Positions 6,509 to 13,477 of a stretch of 15,620 nt of DNA are shown here, one piece after another. Each line of letters opens with the position of its first letter. Position 1 is the stretch's first letter. Source of the stretch: JAFARZ01 sp035651595 (GTDB taxonomy: Bacteria > Actinomycetota > Actinomycetes > Streptosporangiales > Streptosporangiaceae); assembly GCA_035651595.1 (NCBI GenBank), contig DASRFJ010000173.1, positions 1 through 15,620 of the forward strand, given 5' to 3'. The translations under genes were made by a program, and so were the position numbers. Under the pieces are notes generated by a model. It had not been told where the DNA came from. It saw only the letters and a program-made list of their open reading frames with translations, and made no database searches.

Positions 6509-6985
6509 TCAATCGCCGGGCCGCGAGGGGCCGCGGTGGCCGAGGTGGCCGGTGGCGGCCAGCGCGATCACGGCGACGACGCCGACCCAGAGCCACGGCA
6601 CGGTCAGCCAGAAGAGCGCGTGGATCGCCTGGGCGGCGATCAGCGCGACGACGACGATCGCCACGATGGGCAGCAGGCCGCTGCGGCGGCTGCGCCGAAG
6701 CTCGCGGCGGGCCTGCCGGTCCGGCTTTCCGGGCGCCCCCGCGGGCCCGGAACCGGCCGCACCATCCAGGCCGGGCAGGTCGTCGAACAGGCCGTTCAGG
6801 TCTGCCCGGGTCTTGGCGCTCATCGCCCGGCCGACCCGCTCGTCGAACTCGTCCTTGGTCAGCCTGCCTTCCCCGTAGTGCTGTGCGAGGCGGTCCGCCA
6901 CTGCCTGCCGCTCGGCGTCGGAAACCCGCAGGTGGTCGGTGCGCGGCGGACCGCTGATGAGTGAACTGAAACGCTGAGTAGGCAT
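6509..6985 (-). CDS. DUF1707 (SHOCT-like) two-helix membrane protein, second paralog
   Basis: 158 residues. DUF1707 at about 17-70 (LRVSDAERQAVADRLAQHYGEGRLTKDEFDER, then SAKTRADLNGLFDDLPG) is closely similar to the paralog at 5908-6390. A Gly/Pro linker and a basic stretch (KPDRQARRELRRSRRSG) precede two membrane helices (about 103-122 and 125-145), the second starting with the TVPWLW motif both paralogs share. The basic stretch argues that the N-terminal domain is cytoplasmic. ATG 6983-6985 has CAGGGG about 10 bases upstream. It follows the PspC gene by 22 bases on the same strand and ends just before a strong terminator, so the two form one operon. Confidence 0.87.
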   Translation of the reverse strand: MPTQRFSSLISGPPRTDHLRVSDAERQAVADRLAQHYGEGRLTKDEFDERVGRAMSAKTRADLNGLFDDLPGLDGAAGSGPAGAPGKPDRQARRELRRSRRSGLLPIVAIVVVALIAAQAIHALFWLTVPWLWVGVVAVIALAATGHLGHRGPSRPGD

Positions 6986-7007
6986 GACGGCGAAACCCCT
7001 GTGAGAA

Positions 7008-7292
7008 CTAGCGAGTCTGGATGGAATGGAGCAGGGAGGCGGCGATCGACTGGTCGCTGCCCTCTTCCGGGATCAGCAGCAGGCCGGCCAGGTAGAGCGG
7101 GATGCCCGCGCCGCCGAGCACGACCAGCGTGGCGAATCCGATGCGGACCAGCAGCGGGTCGATGCCGAGGTAGTCGGCGATGCCGGCGGCCACACCGGTG
7201 ATCATCCGGCCGTGGAACGGGCGGCGGAGCGGCTGCGTGTCCGCGGAGGAGGAGCTGGAAACGGTCTCTTCGGTGATGGTGTCTGTGTCCAT
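7008..7292 (-). CDS. Small PspC-domain membrane protein
   Basis: 94 residues. After a Ser/Thr-rich N-terminus (about 1-22), the PspC domain covers about 23-80: RPFHGRMITGVAAGIADYLGIDPLLVRIGFATLVVLGGAGIPLYLAGLLLIPEE, with one or two hydrophobic helices. PspC domains act in phage-shock and envelope-stress responses by binding partners at the membrane. The divergently transcribed kinase next door carries the same domain at its N-terminus, so the two may interact or compete; that is inference. ATG 7290-7292 has no good ribosome-binding site. An 8-bp hairpin (7300-7327) and the shared dyad element lie in its leader/promoter region. The DUF1707 gene at 6509-6985 follows in the same operon. Confidence 0.88.
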   Translation of the reverse strand: MDTDTITEETVSSSSSADTQPLRRPFHGRMITGVAAGIADYLGIDPLLVRIGFATLVVLGGAGIPLYLAGLLLIPEEGSDQSIAASLLHSIQTR

Positions 7293-7299
7293 GCCTCAA

Positions 7300-7327
7300 A
7301 TGTGCCGTCCCGGGCCGTCCGGCACAT
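7300..7327. repeat. 8-bp inverted repeat in the pspC leader
   Basis: ATGTGCCG / CGGCACAT, perfect, with a 12-base spacer, ending 7 bases before the pspC start codon on the minus strand. It overlaps the shared element at 7321-7342. Could be an operator or a leader hairpin. Confidence 0.5.
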
Positions 7328-7342
7328 CGGGGACGCCCCTGA
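7321..7342 (-). promoter_or_regulatory. Shared dyad element, copy B (upstream of pspC operon)
   Basis: GGCACATC then TCGGG-N6-CCTGA; 17 of 22 positions match copy A at 6409-6430, with identical ends (GGCACATC and CCCTGA). It starts 28 bases upstream of the pspC start codon. Confidence 0.5.
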
Positions 7343-7381
7343 GCGCCACCCTGATCTGCCGGCCTGATCTGCCGGTCAGGG
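7338..7381. repeat. Array of CCTGA / TCAGG half-sites in the divergent promoter region
   Basis: CCTGA begins at 7338, 7350 and 7363, and the inverse TCAGG at 7376, a spacing of 12, 13 and 13 bases. The 7351-7375 part is a tandem CTGATCTGCCGG repeat with period 13. The outer CCCTGA (7349-7354) and TCAGGG (7376-7381) form a dyad. Likely binding sites for a regulator serving both divergent transcripts. Confidence 0.5.
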
Positions 7382-7396
7382 ACCAGGGACGGTCCC
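7379..7396. promoter_or_regulatory. GGGACC dyad upstream of the PspC-kinase gene
   Basis: GGGACC-AGGGAC-GGTCCC, a perfect 6-bp inverted repeat with 6-base spacer, 38 bases upstream of the kinase start, next to the half-site array. Possible operator. Confidence 0.35.
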
Positions 7397-7421
7397 GATG
7401 GCAGGCCGCCCGATGATCGCG

Positions 7422-7433
7422 TAAGTATAAAGG
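7422..7433 (+). promoter_or_regulatory. Possible -10 region for a leaderless kinase transcript
   Basis: TAAGTATAAAGG directly precedes GTG 7434. It is the only A/T-rich patch in the region. TAAGTA sits 6 bases before the start codon, the position expected for a leaderless mRNA, and AAAGG abutting GTG is too close to act as a normal ribosome-binding site. No convincing -35 is visible. Confidence 0.35.
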
Positions 7434-8735
7434 GTGCAGCATCAGACCATTCCACCGCCGCCGCGGACCAGGTTCGCCCGCCGGCACCAGGTCACCGGGC
7501 CGCTCCGGCGTGACACGACGGGACGGCTGGGCGGCGGCGTGGCGTCGGGCATCGCCGCCTGGCGGGGCTTCAGCCCGACCTCGGTCCGGATAGCGTTCGC
7601 CCTGCTGACGGTGTTCACCTCGGGCGACGGCTCGGCGCTCTACGTCGCGGCGTGGCTGTTCATCCCGGCCAGCGGCGAGGAACACAGCATCGGGGTCCGT
7701 GCCCTCAAGGACGCGAAGGGCATCGCGCTGGCGATCGGCCTGGGCACGCTGCTCACCATCATCTTGCTGATCGCGGGCGTGTTCAACGACGGCTGGTTCG
7801 CCGGCTGGGCCTGGCCGCAGGTGTTCAGCCTCGCCGGGCTGACGCTGATCTGGCGCAACGGCGACCCCGACGAGCAGGCGAGCCTGAAGCGCCTGATCGA
7901 GCCGCTGGAAGCGGCGGCGGCCAGCGGCCGGGAGAACATGAAGTGGGCGGCCATCCGGGTGGTGGCGGCCGCCGTGCTGCTGCTCACCGGCGTCTCGATC
8001 CTGGCCACGTCGCACGAGAGCCTCGCCCTGCTCCGGCCGCTCGGCGCGATCGCGCTGGTGGTCGCCGCCATCGTGCTGTTCCTTGGCCCCTGGTGGCTGC
8101 GCATCGGCCGGGACCTGGTGGCCGAACGGCAGGCCAGGATCCGGACCGAGGAACGCGCGAAGGAGCGAGAGGAGATCGCCTCCCGGGTGCATGATTCGGT
8201 GCTCCAGACGCTCGCCCTGATCCAGCGGCGCGCCGAGGACCCGCAGAAGGTCGTCCAGCTCGCCCGGTTGCAGGAACGGGAGCTGCGGGACTGGCTGTTC
8301 GGCGGGAAGGTGCCGGGGGACACCTCGGCGGAGACGTTCGCCGCCGCGGTGCGCCAGGTCCAGTCCGACGTCGAGACCCGGTACGGTGTCCCGGTGGAGG
8401 TGGTGACGGTGGGCGACTGCGAGCTGGACGAGAACCTGTCCGCGCTGGTCGCCGCCGCGCGCGAGGCAACGGTCAACGCGGCGAAGTGGTCCGGTGCCAG
8501 CGTCATCTCGCTGTTCGCCGAGACCGAGGCGGGCGCCGCGAGCGTCGTCGTCCGCGACCGCGGCCAGGGCTTCGACCCCGAGCAGGTGCCCGCCGATCGC
8601 AAGGGGCTGACCGAGTCGGTCCACGGCCGGATGGCCCGCCGCGGCGGCACCGCGACCGTGACCAGCGCGAAAGGCGAAGGCACCAAGGTGTCGCTGAGCA
8701 TGCCACGTGCCGAGAGCGCGGCGAAGCCCGGATGA
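7434..8735 (+). CDS. PspC-domain sensor histidine kinase (HisKA_3 type)
   Basis: 433 residues. An N-terminal PspC domain (about 20-80: RDTTGRLGGGVASGIAAWRGFSPTSVRIAFALLTVF, then ALYVAAWLFIP) is followed by further membrane helices (about 97-115, 124-139, 173-191, 199-220). Then come a charged coiled helix and the HisKA_3 dimerisation region with phosphoacceptor His253 in RVHDSVLQTL. The ATPase domain has REATVNAAKWSG (N-box, Asn348), DRGQGFD (Asp375 region) and GEGTKVSLSMP. It should phosphorylate the overlapping NarL-type regulator in response to an envelope signal sensed through PspC. The start is GTG 7434, possibly leaderless. It is divergent from a stand-alone PspC gene 141 bases away. 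The same architecture recurs in actinobacteria; the signal is unknown. Confidence 0.93.
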   Translation: MQHQTIPPPPRTRFARRHQVTGPLRRDTTGRLGGGVASGIAAWRGFSPTSVRIAFALLTVFTSGDGSALYVAAWLFIPASGEEHSIGVRALKDAKGIALAIGLGTLLTIILLIAGVFNDGWFAGWAWPQVFSLAGLTLIWRNGDPDEQASLKRLIEPLEAAAASGRENMKWAAIRVVAAAVLLLTGVSILATSHESLALLRPLGAIALVVAAIVLFLGPWWLRIGRDLVAERQARIRTEERAKEREEIASRVHDSVLQTLALIQRRAEDPQKVVQLARLQERELRDWLFGGKVPGDTSAETFAAAVRQVQSDVETRYGVPVEVVTVGDCELDENLSALVAAAREATVNAAKWSGASVISLFAETEAGAASVVVRDRGQGFDPEQVPADRKGLTESVHGRMARRGGTATVTSAKGEGTKVSLSMPRAESAAKPG

Positions 8736-9415
8736 GCGGCCTTGGCGGCAAGCCCAGGGTGGTGCTCGTGGACGACCACGGGCTGTTCCGGTCCGGCGTG
8801 CGCGCCGAACTCGGGCAGCGGGTGCAGGTGGTGGGCGAGGCCGACGACGTCCAGCCGGCCATCGAGCTGATCACGCGCACCGAGCCGGACGTGGTGCTGC
8901 TCGACGTGCACCTGCCCAATGGCGGCGGGCACGACGTCATCGCGGCGGTCAAGCCCCGGCTGCCGGAGGTCCGGTTCCTCGCGCTGTCCGCGTCGGACGC
9001 GCCGGAGGACGTGATCGCGGTGATCCGGGCGGGCGCCCGCGGCTACGTGACCAAGACCATCGGCACCGGTGAGCTGGCCGACGCCATCGAGCGGATCGCG
9101 TCGGGCGACGCGGTGTTCTCGCACCGGCTGGCCGGCTTCGTGCTCGACGCGTTCGCGGCGCTGCCTGCCGATGGTGGCGCGGGTGCGATGGCCGAGGGAA
9201 AGCCCAGCTTCGATCCGGAGCTGGACCAGCTCACGGCCCGCGAGCGCGAGGTGCTGCGGCTGATCGCCCAGGGCTACACGTACAAGGAGATCGCCAAGGA
9301 GCTGTTCATCTCGGTGAAGACGGTGGAGACCCACGTGTCTTCGGTGCTGCGCAAGCTTCAGCTGTCCACCCGGCACCAGCTCACCCGCTGGGCCACCGAG
9401 CGCCGCCTCGCCTGA
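8732..9415 (+). CDS. NarL/LuxR-family response regulator paired with the PspC kinase
   Basis: 227 residues. Receiver domain at about 8-120: acidic pair Asp14-Asp15, phosphoacceptor Asp58 in VVLLDVHLP, Ser86 and Lys108 (YVTKT) as switch residues. A linker (about 135-160) leads to a LuxR-type helix-turn-helix at about 162-225 (LTAREREVLRLIAQG, YKEIAKELFIS, KTVETHVSSVLRKLQL). ATG 8732 overlaps the kinase stop as ATGA, so translation is coupled and the pair is one operon. The half-site array upstream of the operon and the matching dyad at 6409-6430 are its most likely targets, by inference. The gene ends convergently with a glucosidase gene; a long palindrome sits between. Confidence 0.95.
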   Translation: MSGLGGKPRVVLVDDHGLFRSGVRAELGQRVQVVGEADDVQPAIELITRTEPDVVLLDVHLPNGGGHDVIAAVKPRLPEVRFLALSASDAPEDVIAVIRAGARGYVTKTIGTGELADAIERIASGDAVFSHRLAGFVLDAFAALPADGGAGAMAEGKPSFDPELDQLTAREREVLRLIAQGYTYKEIAKELFISVKTVETHVSSVLRKLQLSTRHQLTRWATERRLA

Positions 9416-9486
9416 CCCACCGCCTCGCCCGGCCGCCCAATTCGGAACATTTACCCCATTTCGGGCGCGTCGTCGGGCGGGCCAGG

Positions 9487-9537
9487 TTATTGCGGACACT
9501 TACCCCCCCGATCTGGGAGGGTAAGTGTCCGCAATAA
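9487..9537. repeat. Perfect 19-bp inverted repeat between convergent genes; palindromic repeat or bidirectional terminator
   Basis: TTATTGCGGACACTTACCC (9487-9505) and its exact complement (9519-9537) flank a 13-base C/G-rich spacer. It stands in the 187-base gap between the regulator stop (9415) and the glucosidase stop (9603), where a bidirectional terminator is expected. However, the stem is longer than most terminators and A/T-rich at its base, and only a short TTT follows. A diverged copy of one arm (14/18 matching) lies at 9440-9457. The rest of the gap (9416-9486, 9538-9602) shows no other recognisable feature. Confidence 0.8.
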
Positions 9538-9602
9538 TTTCGATCCACCTGTCGGAGTCGGAGCTACGGCCGAACGTACCGCGCAGACAGAAGGGCTCAC
9601 GA

Positions 9603-10919
9603 TCATGAAAACGGCTGGGCGGCGAGGGCGCGGGCGGCGGTGAGCGAGCCGACGAGGGGGTGCAGCGCGAACGCGCGGAGCGCCGCGGCGGCGGAGCCGG
9701 TCAGCGCGGCGGTGATGATGTCGCGCTCGCAGCTCTTGACCGCGCATATCAGGCCTAGCTCGTGGCCGGACGGCGGGCGCACCGGCAGCGGGACCGCCCC
9801 GGTGCGATCGACCTGGCAGACGGTCTCGATGACCGCGTCCGGCGGCAGCTCGGCGACGGTGCCGCCGTTGCGCACGTTGAGGATCAGCCGCGCGGGCGCG
9901 GCGCCAACGGCGGTGAGCGCCGTAGCGAGGGCGAGCGCGACCGACTCGTAGCCGCCGGCCGCGAGGTCGGCGGCGTCCCGCTCGCCGTCCCGCAGCTCAG
10001 CGAAGTAGCTGCGGTTCCGTTCGTCGTTGGCGGCCGCCCACAGCCGCGCGACCGCGGCCGGCCCGTCCGCGGCCGGCCCGTCCGCGGCGGCCGCCGCCCG
10101 GTAGAACGCACGCTGGGCATCCCGGACGTGCTCACCGCGGGTCCGCCCGGCCGCCAGCACATCGCGCATCGCCTCGGCGCTGGCGTAGTACCAGTACAGG
10201 TATTCGTTGGGAATCGTGCCCAGCGCCCGCAGCAGGTCCGGTCCGAACAGGCGCGCTTCCTCGATGGCGGCCAGCCGGTCCGGATCTGCCAGCAGGCCGG
10301 GCAGCAGGTCGGTGCCGTCCACGGTGAGCGCGCGCAGCCAGCCGAGATGGTTAAGCCCCAGGTAGTCGACGTCGGTTCGGTTGGTGTCGAGGCCGGCCGC
10401 GGCGCACGCGCGGCGCGTCAGCGCGGCCGGCGAGTCGCACACGCCGATCACCCGCGGCCCCAGATCACGCGCCATGACCTCGGTGATGACGCCCGCCGGG
10501 TTCGTCATGGAGATCACCCAGGCGTCGCCGGCCAGCTCCGCGATGCGGCGGGCGATCGCGCTGACCACGGGCACCGCCCGCGCGGCGTACCGCAGGCCGC
10601 CGGCGCCGGCCGTCTCCTGCCCGAGCACGCCGAGCTCGAGCGCGGCCCGTTCGTCGCGGACCCGGCCATCGAGGCCGCCGACCCGGAGCGCGGCGAAGAT
10701 CAGGCCCGCACCGCGCAGCGCGGAATCGAGGTCGGTCGTCGTCCGCACCGGATAGGTGTCCGCGAACCGTTGTCCGGCCAGCACGTCCGCGATCACCTGG
10801 AGCCTGCGCGGCGAGATGTCGTACAGTACGACCTCGTCGACCGGCAGGTCACTGGCGGCCAGCTTCCCGCAGATCAGCGGGACCCGGAAGCCGCCGCCCC
10901 CGAGTATGGTGACTCGCAC
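9603..10919 (-). CDS. GH4-family 6-phospho-beta-glucosidase (NAD+/Mn2+-dependent)
   Basis: 438 residues, the usual GH4 length, cytosolic. The N-terminal Rossmann fold starts VTILGGGGFRVP (3-14). GH4 metal ligands are present: Cys161 in GVCDSP and His191 in GLNHLGW. Also visible are SMTNPAGVITE (137-147), GQETAGAGG (100-108) and PNEYLYWYY (237-245) with the tyrosine region expected for the base. GH4 enzymes cleave 6-phospho-glycosides by an NAD+-linked oxidation-elimination mechanism; TNPAG rather than CNPP favours the beta-glucosidase branch. Start is GTG 10917-10919, with AGGG 9 bases upstream. It is divergent from a PfkB sugar kinase with only 38 bases between, implying a shared sugar-utilisation role. 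No phosphotransferase genes are nearby, so the source of phosphorylated substrate is not shown. Confidence 0.92.
   Translation of the reverse strand: MRVTILGGGGFRVPLICGKLAASDLPVDEVVLYDISPRRLQVIADVLAGQRFADTYPVRTTTDLDSALRGAGLIFAALRVGGLDGRVRDERAALELGVLGQETAGAGGLRYAARAVPVVSAIARRIAELAGDAWVISMTNPAGVITEVMARDLGPRVIGVCDSPAALTRRACAAAGLDTNRTDVDYLGLNHLGWLRALTVDGTDLLPGLLADPDRLAAIEEARLFGPDLLRALGTIPNEYLYWYYASAEAMRDVLAAGRTRGEHVRDAQRAFYRAAAAADGPAADGPAAVARLWAAANDERNRSYFAELRDGERDAADLAAGGYESVALALATALTAVGAAPARLILNVRNGGTVAELPPDAVIETVCQVDRTGAVPLPVRPPSGHELGLICAVKSCERDIITAALTGSAAAALRAFALHPLVGSLTAARALAAQPFS
10054..10083 (-). repeat. Exact 15-bp tandem duplication inside the glucosidase gene
   Basis: GCGGCCGGCCCGTCC occurs twice in tandem, encoding ADGPAADGPA in the protein (about residues 279-289). 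It is in frame and in a surface-loop-like segment. Confidence 0.75.
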
Positions 10920-10941
10920 GGCTCCGACCCTACCGGCGTGA

Positions 10942-10957
10942 CGTGAGGGGGATCACG
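10942..10957. promoter_or_regulatory. CRP-like dyad between the glucosidase and sugar-kinase genes
   Basis: CGTGA-N6-TCACG, matching the core GTGA-N6-TCAC of CRP/FNR-family sites. A second CGTGA abuts it (10937-10941). It overlaps the kinase ribosome-binding site AGGGGG (10946-10951), which is 6 bases before ATG 10958 and fixes that start. Confidence 0.45.
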
Positions 10958-12026
10958 ATGGAGAGCATCTGCGACCTGTTCGTCAACGGAACGGTCTTCC
11001 TTGACGTGGTCTTCACCGGTATGAGCTCACTGCCCATCAAAGGCACCGAGATCCAGGCCGACGGCATGGGGTCATGTCCCGGCGGCATCGCCAACCTGGC
11101 GATCGCCGCGAGCCGCCTGGGCGTGCGCACGTCTCTCGCCGCGGCGTTCGGCGACGACGTGTACGGGGACTTCTGCTGGTCCACGCTCACCGAGCAGGAG
11201 GGCGTCGACCTCACCTACTCGCGCCGCTTCACCGACTGGCACTCGCCGGTCACGGTATCCATGGTGGTCGAGCGGGACCGCGCGATGCTGACCCACATGC
11301 ATCCGGCGCCGCTTCCCACCAGTGAGCTGCCCGCCACCATCCCGAAGGCCAGGGCCGGTTTCGCGCACATCGACGCGGAGCCCCGCGAGTGGATCCGCGA
11401 CGCCGCCGGAGCGGGGATGCTGCTGTTCGCGGACACCGGCTGGGATGAGGACGAGAAATGGCCGCCGAGCGTGCTCGCGCAGCTCGAATACTTCCACGCG
11501 TTCTTGCCCAACAGCGTGGAGGCGATGGCCTACACCCACACCGAGGACCCGCACGACGCGCTGCACGCGCTGGCGGACCGGGTGCCCGTGGCGGTGGTCA
11601 CCTGCGGCGGGCAGGGTGCCCTCGCGATCGACTCCACGACCGGCGAGCAGGAATGGGCGCCCTCGCTGCCGGTGAACGCGCACGACCCGACGGGGGCCGG
11701 AGACGTGTTCGGCGCCGCGTTCGTGCTGGGCACGCTGCGCGGATGGCCGCTGCGCCAGCGGCTGGCTTTCGCCAACCTGTGCGCGGCGCTCTCGGTGCAG
11801 TACGTCGGCGGTTCGCTGGCCGCGCCTGGCTGGGGCGACATCATCGACTGGCTCGCGAGCACGCGGGCCAAGGCCGCGGACGGCTCCAGCCACGCGGCGG
11901 AACTCGCCGCGTCCTATGGCTTCATCAGCGACGTGCTCCCCGAATCCGGCCGCCTCTGGGTCCGCCGTGCCAGCGCCACGATCGCCCGCACCTCCGACGC
12001 GCAGCCCGGCCACCCCGCGAGGTTAA
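10958..12026 (+). CDS. PfkB-family carbohydrate kinase; 3' end unresolved (no in-frame stop nearby)
   Basis: Recognisable kinase sequence covers about 350 residues from ATG 10958 (AGGGGG 6 bases upstream; GTG 10943 is an in-frame alternative without a site). PfkB signature 1 is PGGIANLAIAASRLG (41-55); signature 2, with the catalytic Asp, is HDPTGAGDVFGAAFV (242-256). Such enzymes phosphorylate sugars or nucleosides with ATP; the specificity is not readable. The family-like C-terminus is ASYGFISDVLPESGRLWVRRASATIA (about 318-343). No in-frame stop follows until 13610-13612: the frame stays open 1.6 kb antisense through the next gene, and that extension looks like a complement-strand shadow. 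A TAA at 12024-12026, one frame off, would end the protein at a normal length, so I set the end there. A frameshift (real or sequencing) near 11950-12020 is the likely explanation. Confidence 0.75.
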
Positions 12027-12034
12027 CCGGGGGA

Positions 12035-13477
12035 TCAAGCGCCGAGCGCCGCGGCCGGTTCCTCCGGCGCGGTCAGCGGCAGCCGTACCCGGAACCGGGT
12101 GTCACCCGGCGACGACTCCACGCTCAGGTCGCCGTGGTGCTTCTTCACCACGATCCGCCACGAGATGTCGAGCCCGAGCCCGGTGCCCTCGCCGACCGGC
12201 TTGGTGGTGAAGAACGGCTCGAAGATCCGGCCCTTGATCTCGTCCGGCACGCCGGGCCCGGTGTCGGCGAACTCGACGAATACCTGATCGCGGTCCATCC
12301 CGGTGCGCACGGTCAGCCTGCCGCTACTGCCCATCGCCTGGACCGCGTTCTCGATCAGGTTCGTCCATACCTGGTTGAGTTCGGCGGCGTAGGCGGGGAT
12401 CGACGGCAGCGACCGGTCGAACTCCTTGACGACTGTGACGCCTGGCGGCATCTTACCGGCCAGCATCAGCAGCGTGCTGTCCAGCAGTTCGTGCACGTCG
12501 ACGACCTGGAACGGCGCCCGGTCCAGCTGCGAGTACTGCTTCGCGGCACCGACCAGCGTCGAGATCCGCATGGTCGCGTCCTCGATCTCGTTCATCAGCT
12601 GCTCGGTCTCGACCGTGTAGTTCAGCCAGCGCAGCGCCGCTTCCAGCGTGTCCTCGTGCACGCTGGAAGCGACGTGCTCAAGGAAGTCGACGTCGATGTT
12701 CGACTGGACGAACGTCGGCGCGAGCTGCCAGCCGTCGCGGATCCCGCGGTCGTCGAGCCAGTCCGAGATCGTGTCCTCCCGGTCCGAGACCTCCAGCGGG
12801 GAGAGGGCGACCGCCTTCGGCACCCGGTCGGCCGCTTCCTCCTGGAGCCCGAGCAGCGCCGCGAGCGTGGACCGGTCGAACGGCCCGTCGGCGATCAGGG
12901 CCAGCTTGTGCCGCATGCCGGCAACCCGCTCGCGCAGCGCCGCGGTCGCGCTGACCGCGGCCGAAGCCGGGTTGTTCAGCTCATGGGTCAGCCCGGCGGA
13001 CAGCGTGCCGAGCGCCAGCAGGCGCTCTCGCTGCCCGACCATCTCCTGGGCGCGCCGCCCGCCGAAGAACAGCCCCTCCAGCAGGTGCACCGCCATCGGG
13101 AACCACTCGTGCATCAGCTCGGAGAAGCTGTCCGAGTCGATCACGAAGAACCGGGATGGCACGGTCACGCTCATCGAGGCGCCGTAGTCCTGCTTGACCC
13201 GGTCCCCGAGGTAGGCGGTGAAGCCGCCGGCGTAGACCCCGCGCTGCGACGTGCGGCTGACCTCGATTTCGTCTCCGCCGACCCGGCGGGTGAGCACCAG
13301 CGTGCCATCGAGCAGCACATAGAAACACGTCGCCGGGTCGCCCTCGGTGAACACCGGGCCTGGCTCGTACAGCTCGACGTGCCCGCGCTCGCACAGCCAC
13401 TCCAGCTGCTCCTCGTTCAGCTTCTCGAACAGGAACAGCGTGCGCAGCTCGTCGGCGCTGCAGTTCATCTTCGTCAT
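12035..13477 (-). CDS. Soluble sensor histidine kinase with N-terminal cyclic-nucleotide-binding-like domain
   Basis: 480 residues with no membrane helix. Residues about 12-135 form a cNMP-binding beta-roll (LFLFEKLNEEQLEWLCERG, PGPVFTEGDPATCFYVLLDGTLVL). The phosphate-binding cassette lacks the usual GE...RxA pattern, so it may bind another ligand or serve as a protein-interaction module. The HisKA region has His165 in AGLTHELNNPASA. The ATPase domain has QVWTNLIENAVQAMG (Asn373/377), DTGPGV (405-410), FEPFFTTKPVGEGTGLGL (419-436). ATG 13475-13477 overlaps the stop of the receiver-reductase gene as ATGA, with GGAG 5 bases upstream of the start; it is the downstream gene of a two-gene operon. 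It should phosphorylate that receiver. Its end faces the sugar-kinase gene within about 10 bases. Confidence 0.93.
   Translation of the reverse strand: MTKMNCSADELRTLFLFEKLNEEQLEWLCERGHVELYEPGPVFTEGDPATCFYVLLDGTLVLTRRVGGDEIEVSRTSQRGVYAGGFTAYLGDRVKQDYGASMSVTVPSRFFVIDSDSFSELMHEWFPMAVHLLEGLFFGGRRAQEMVGQRERLLALGTLSAGLTHELNNPASAAVSATAALRERVAGMRHKLALIADGPFDRSTLAALLGLQEEAADRVPKAVALSPLEVSDREDTISDWLDDRGIRDGWQLAPTFVQSNIDVDFLEHVASSVHEDTLEAALRWLNYTVETEQLMNEIEDATMRISTLVGAAKQYSQLDRAPFQVVDVHELLDSTLLMLAGKMPPGVTVVKEFDRSLPSIPAYAAELNQVWTNLIENAVQAMGSSGRLTVRTGMDRDQVFVEFADTGPGVPDEIKGRIFEPFFTTKPVGEGTGLGLDISWRIVVKKHHGDLSVESSPGDTRFRVRLPLTAPEEPAAALGA

Noticed and set aside
7300..7327. Inverted repeat considered as a terminator for the kinase or pspC genes
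   Set aside because: It sits upstream of both divergent starts, not after a gene; a regulatory or leader role fits better.
7640..9499. Long minus-strand open frames (up to 619 residues) opposite the PspC kinase and regulator
   Set aside because: Low-complexity Arg/Ser/Ala composition, antisense to two genes with intact motifs; no start signal.
9487..9537. Palindrome considered as the terminal repeat of an insertion sequence
   Set aside because: No transposase or second terminal copy within the window and no visible target duplication; at most a small non-coding repeat.
9762..10946. A 394-residue plus-strand frame opposite the GH4 gene
   Set aside because: Antisense shadow without domains; GH4 metal-binding motifs prove the minus-strand gene.
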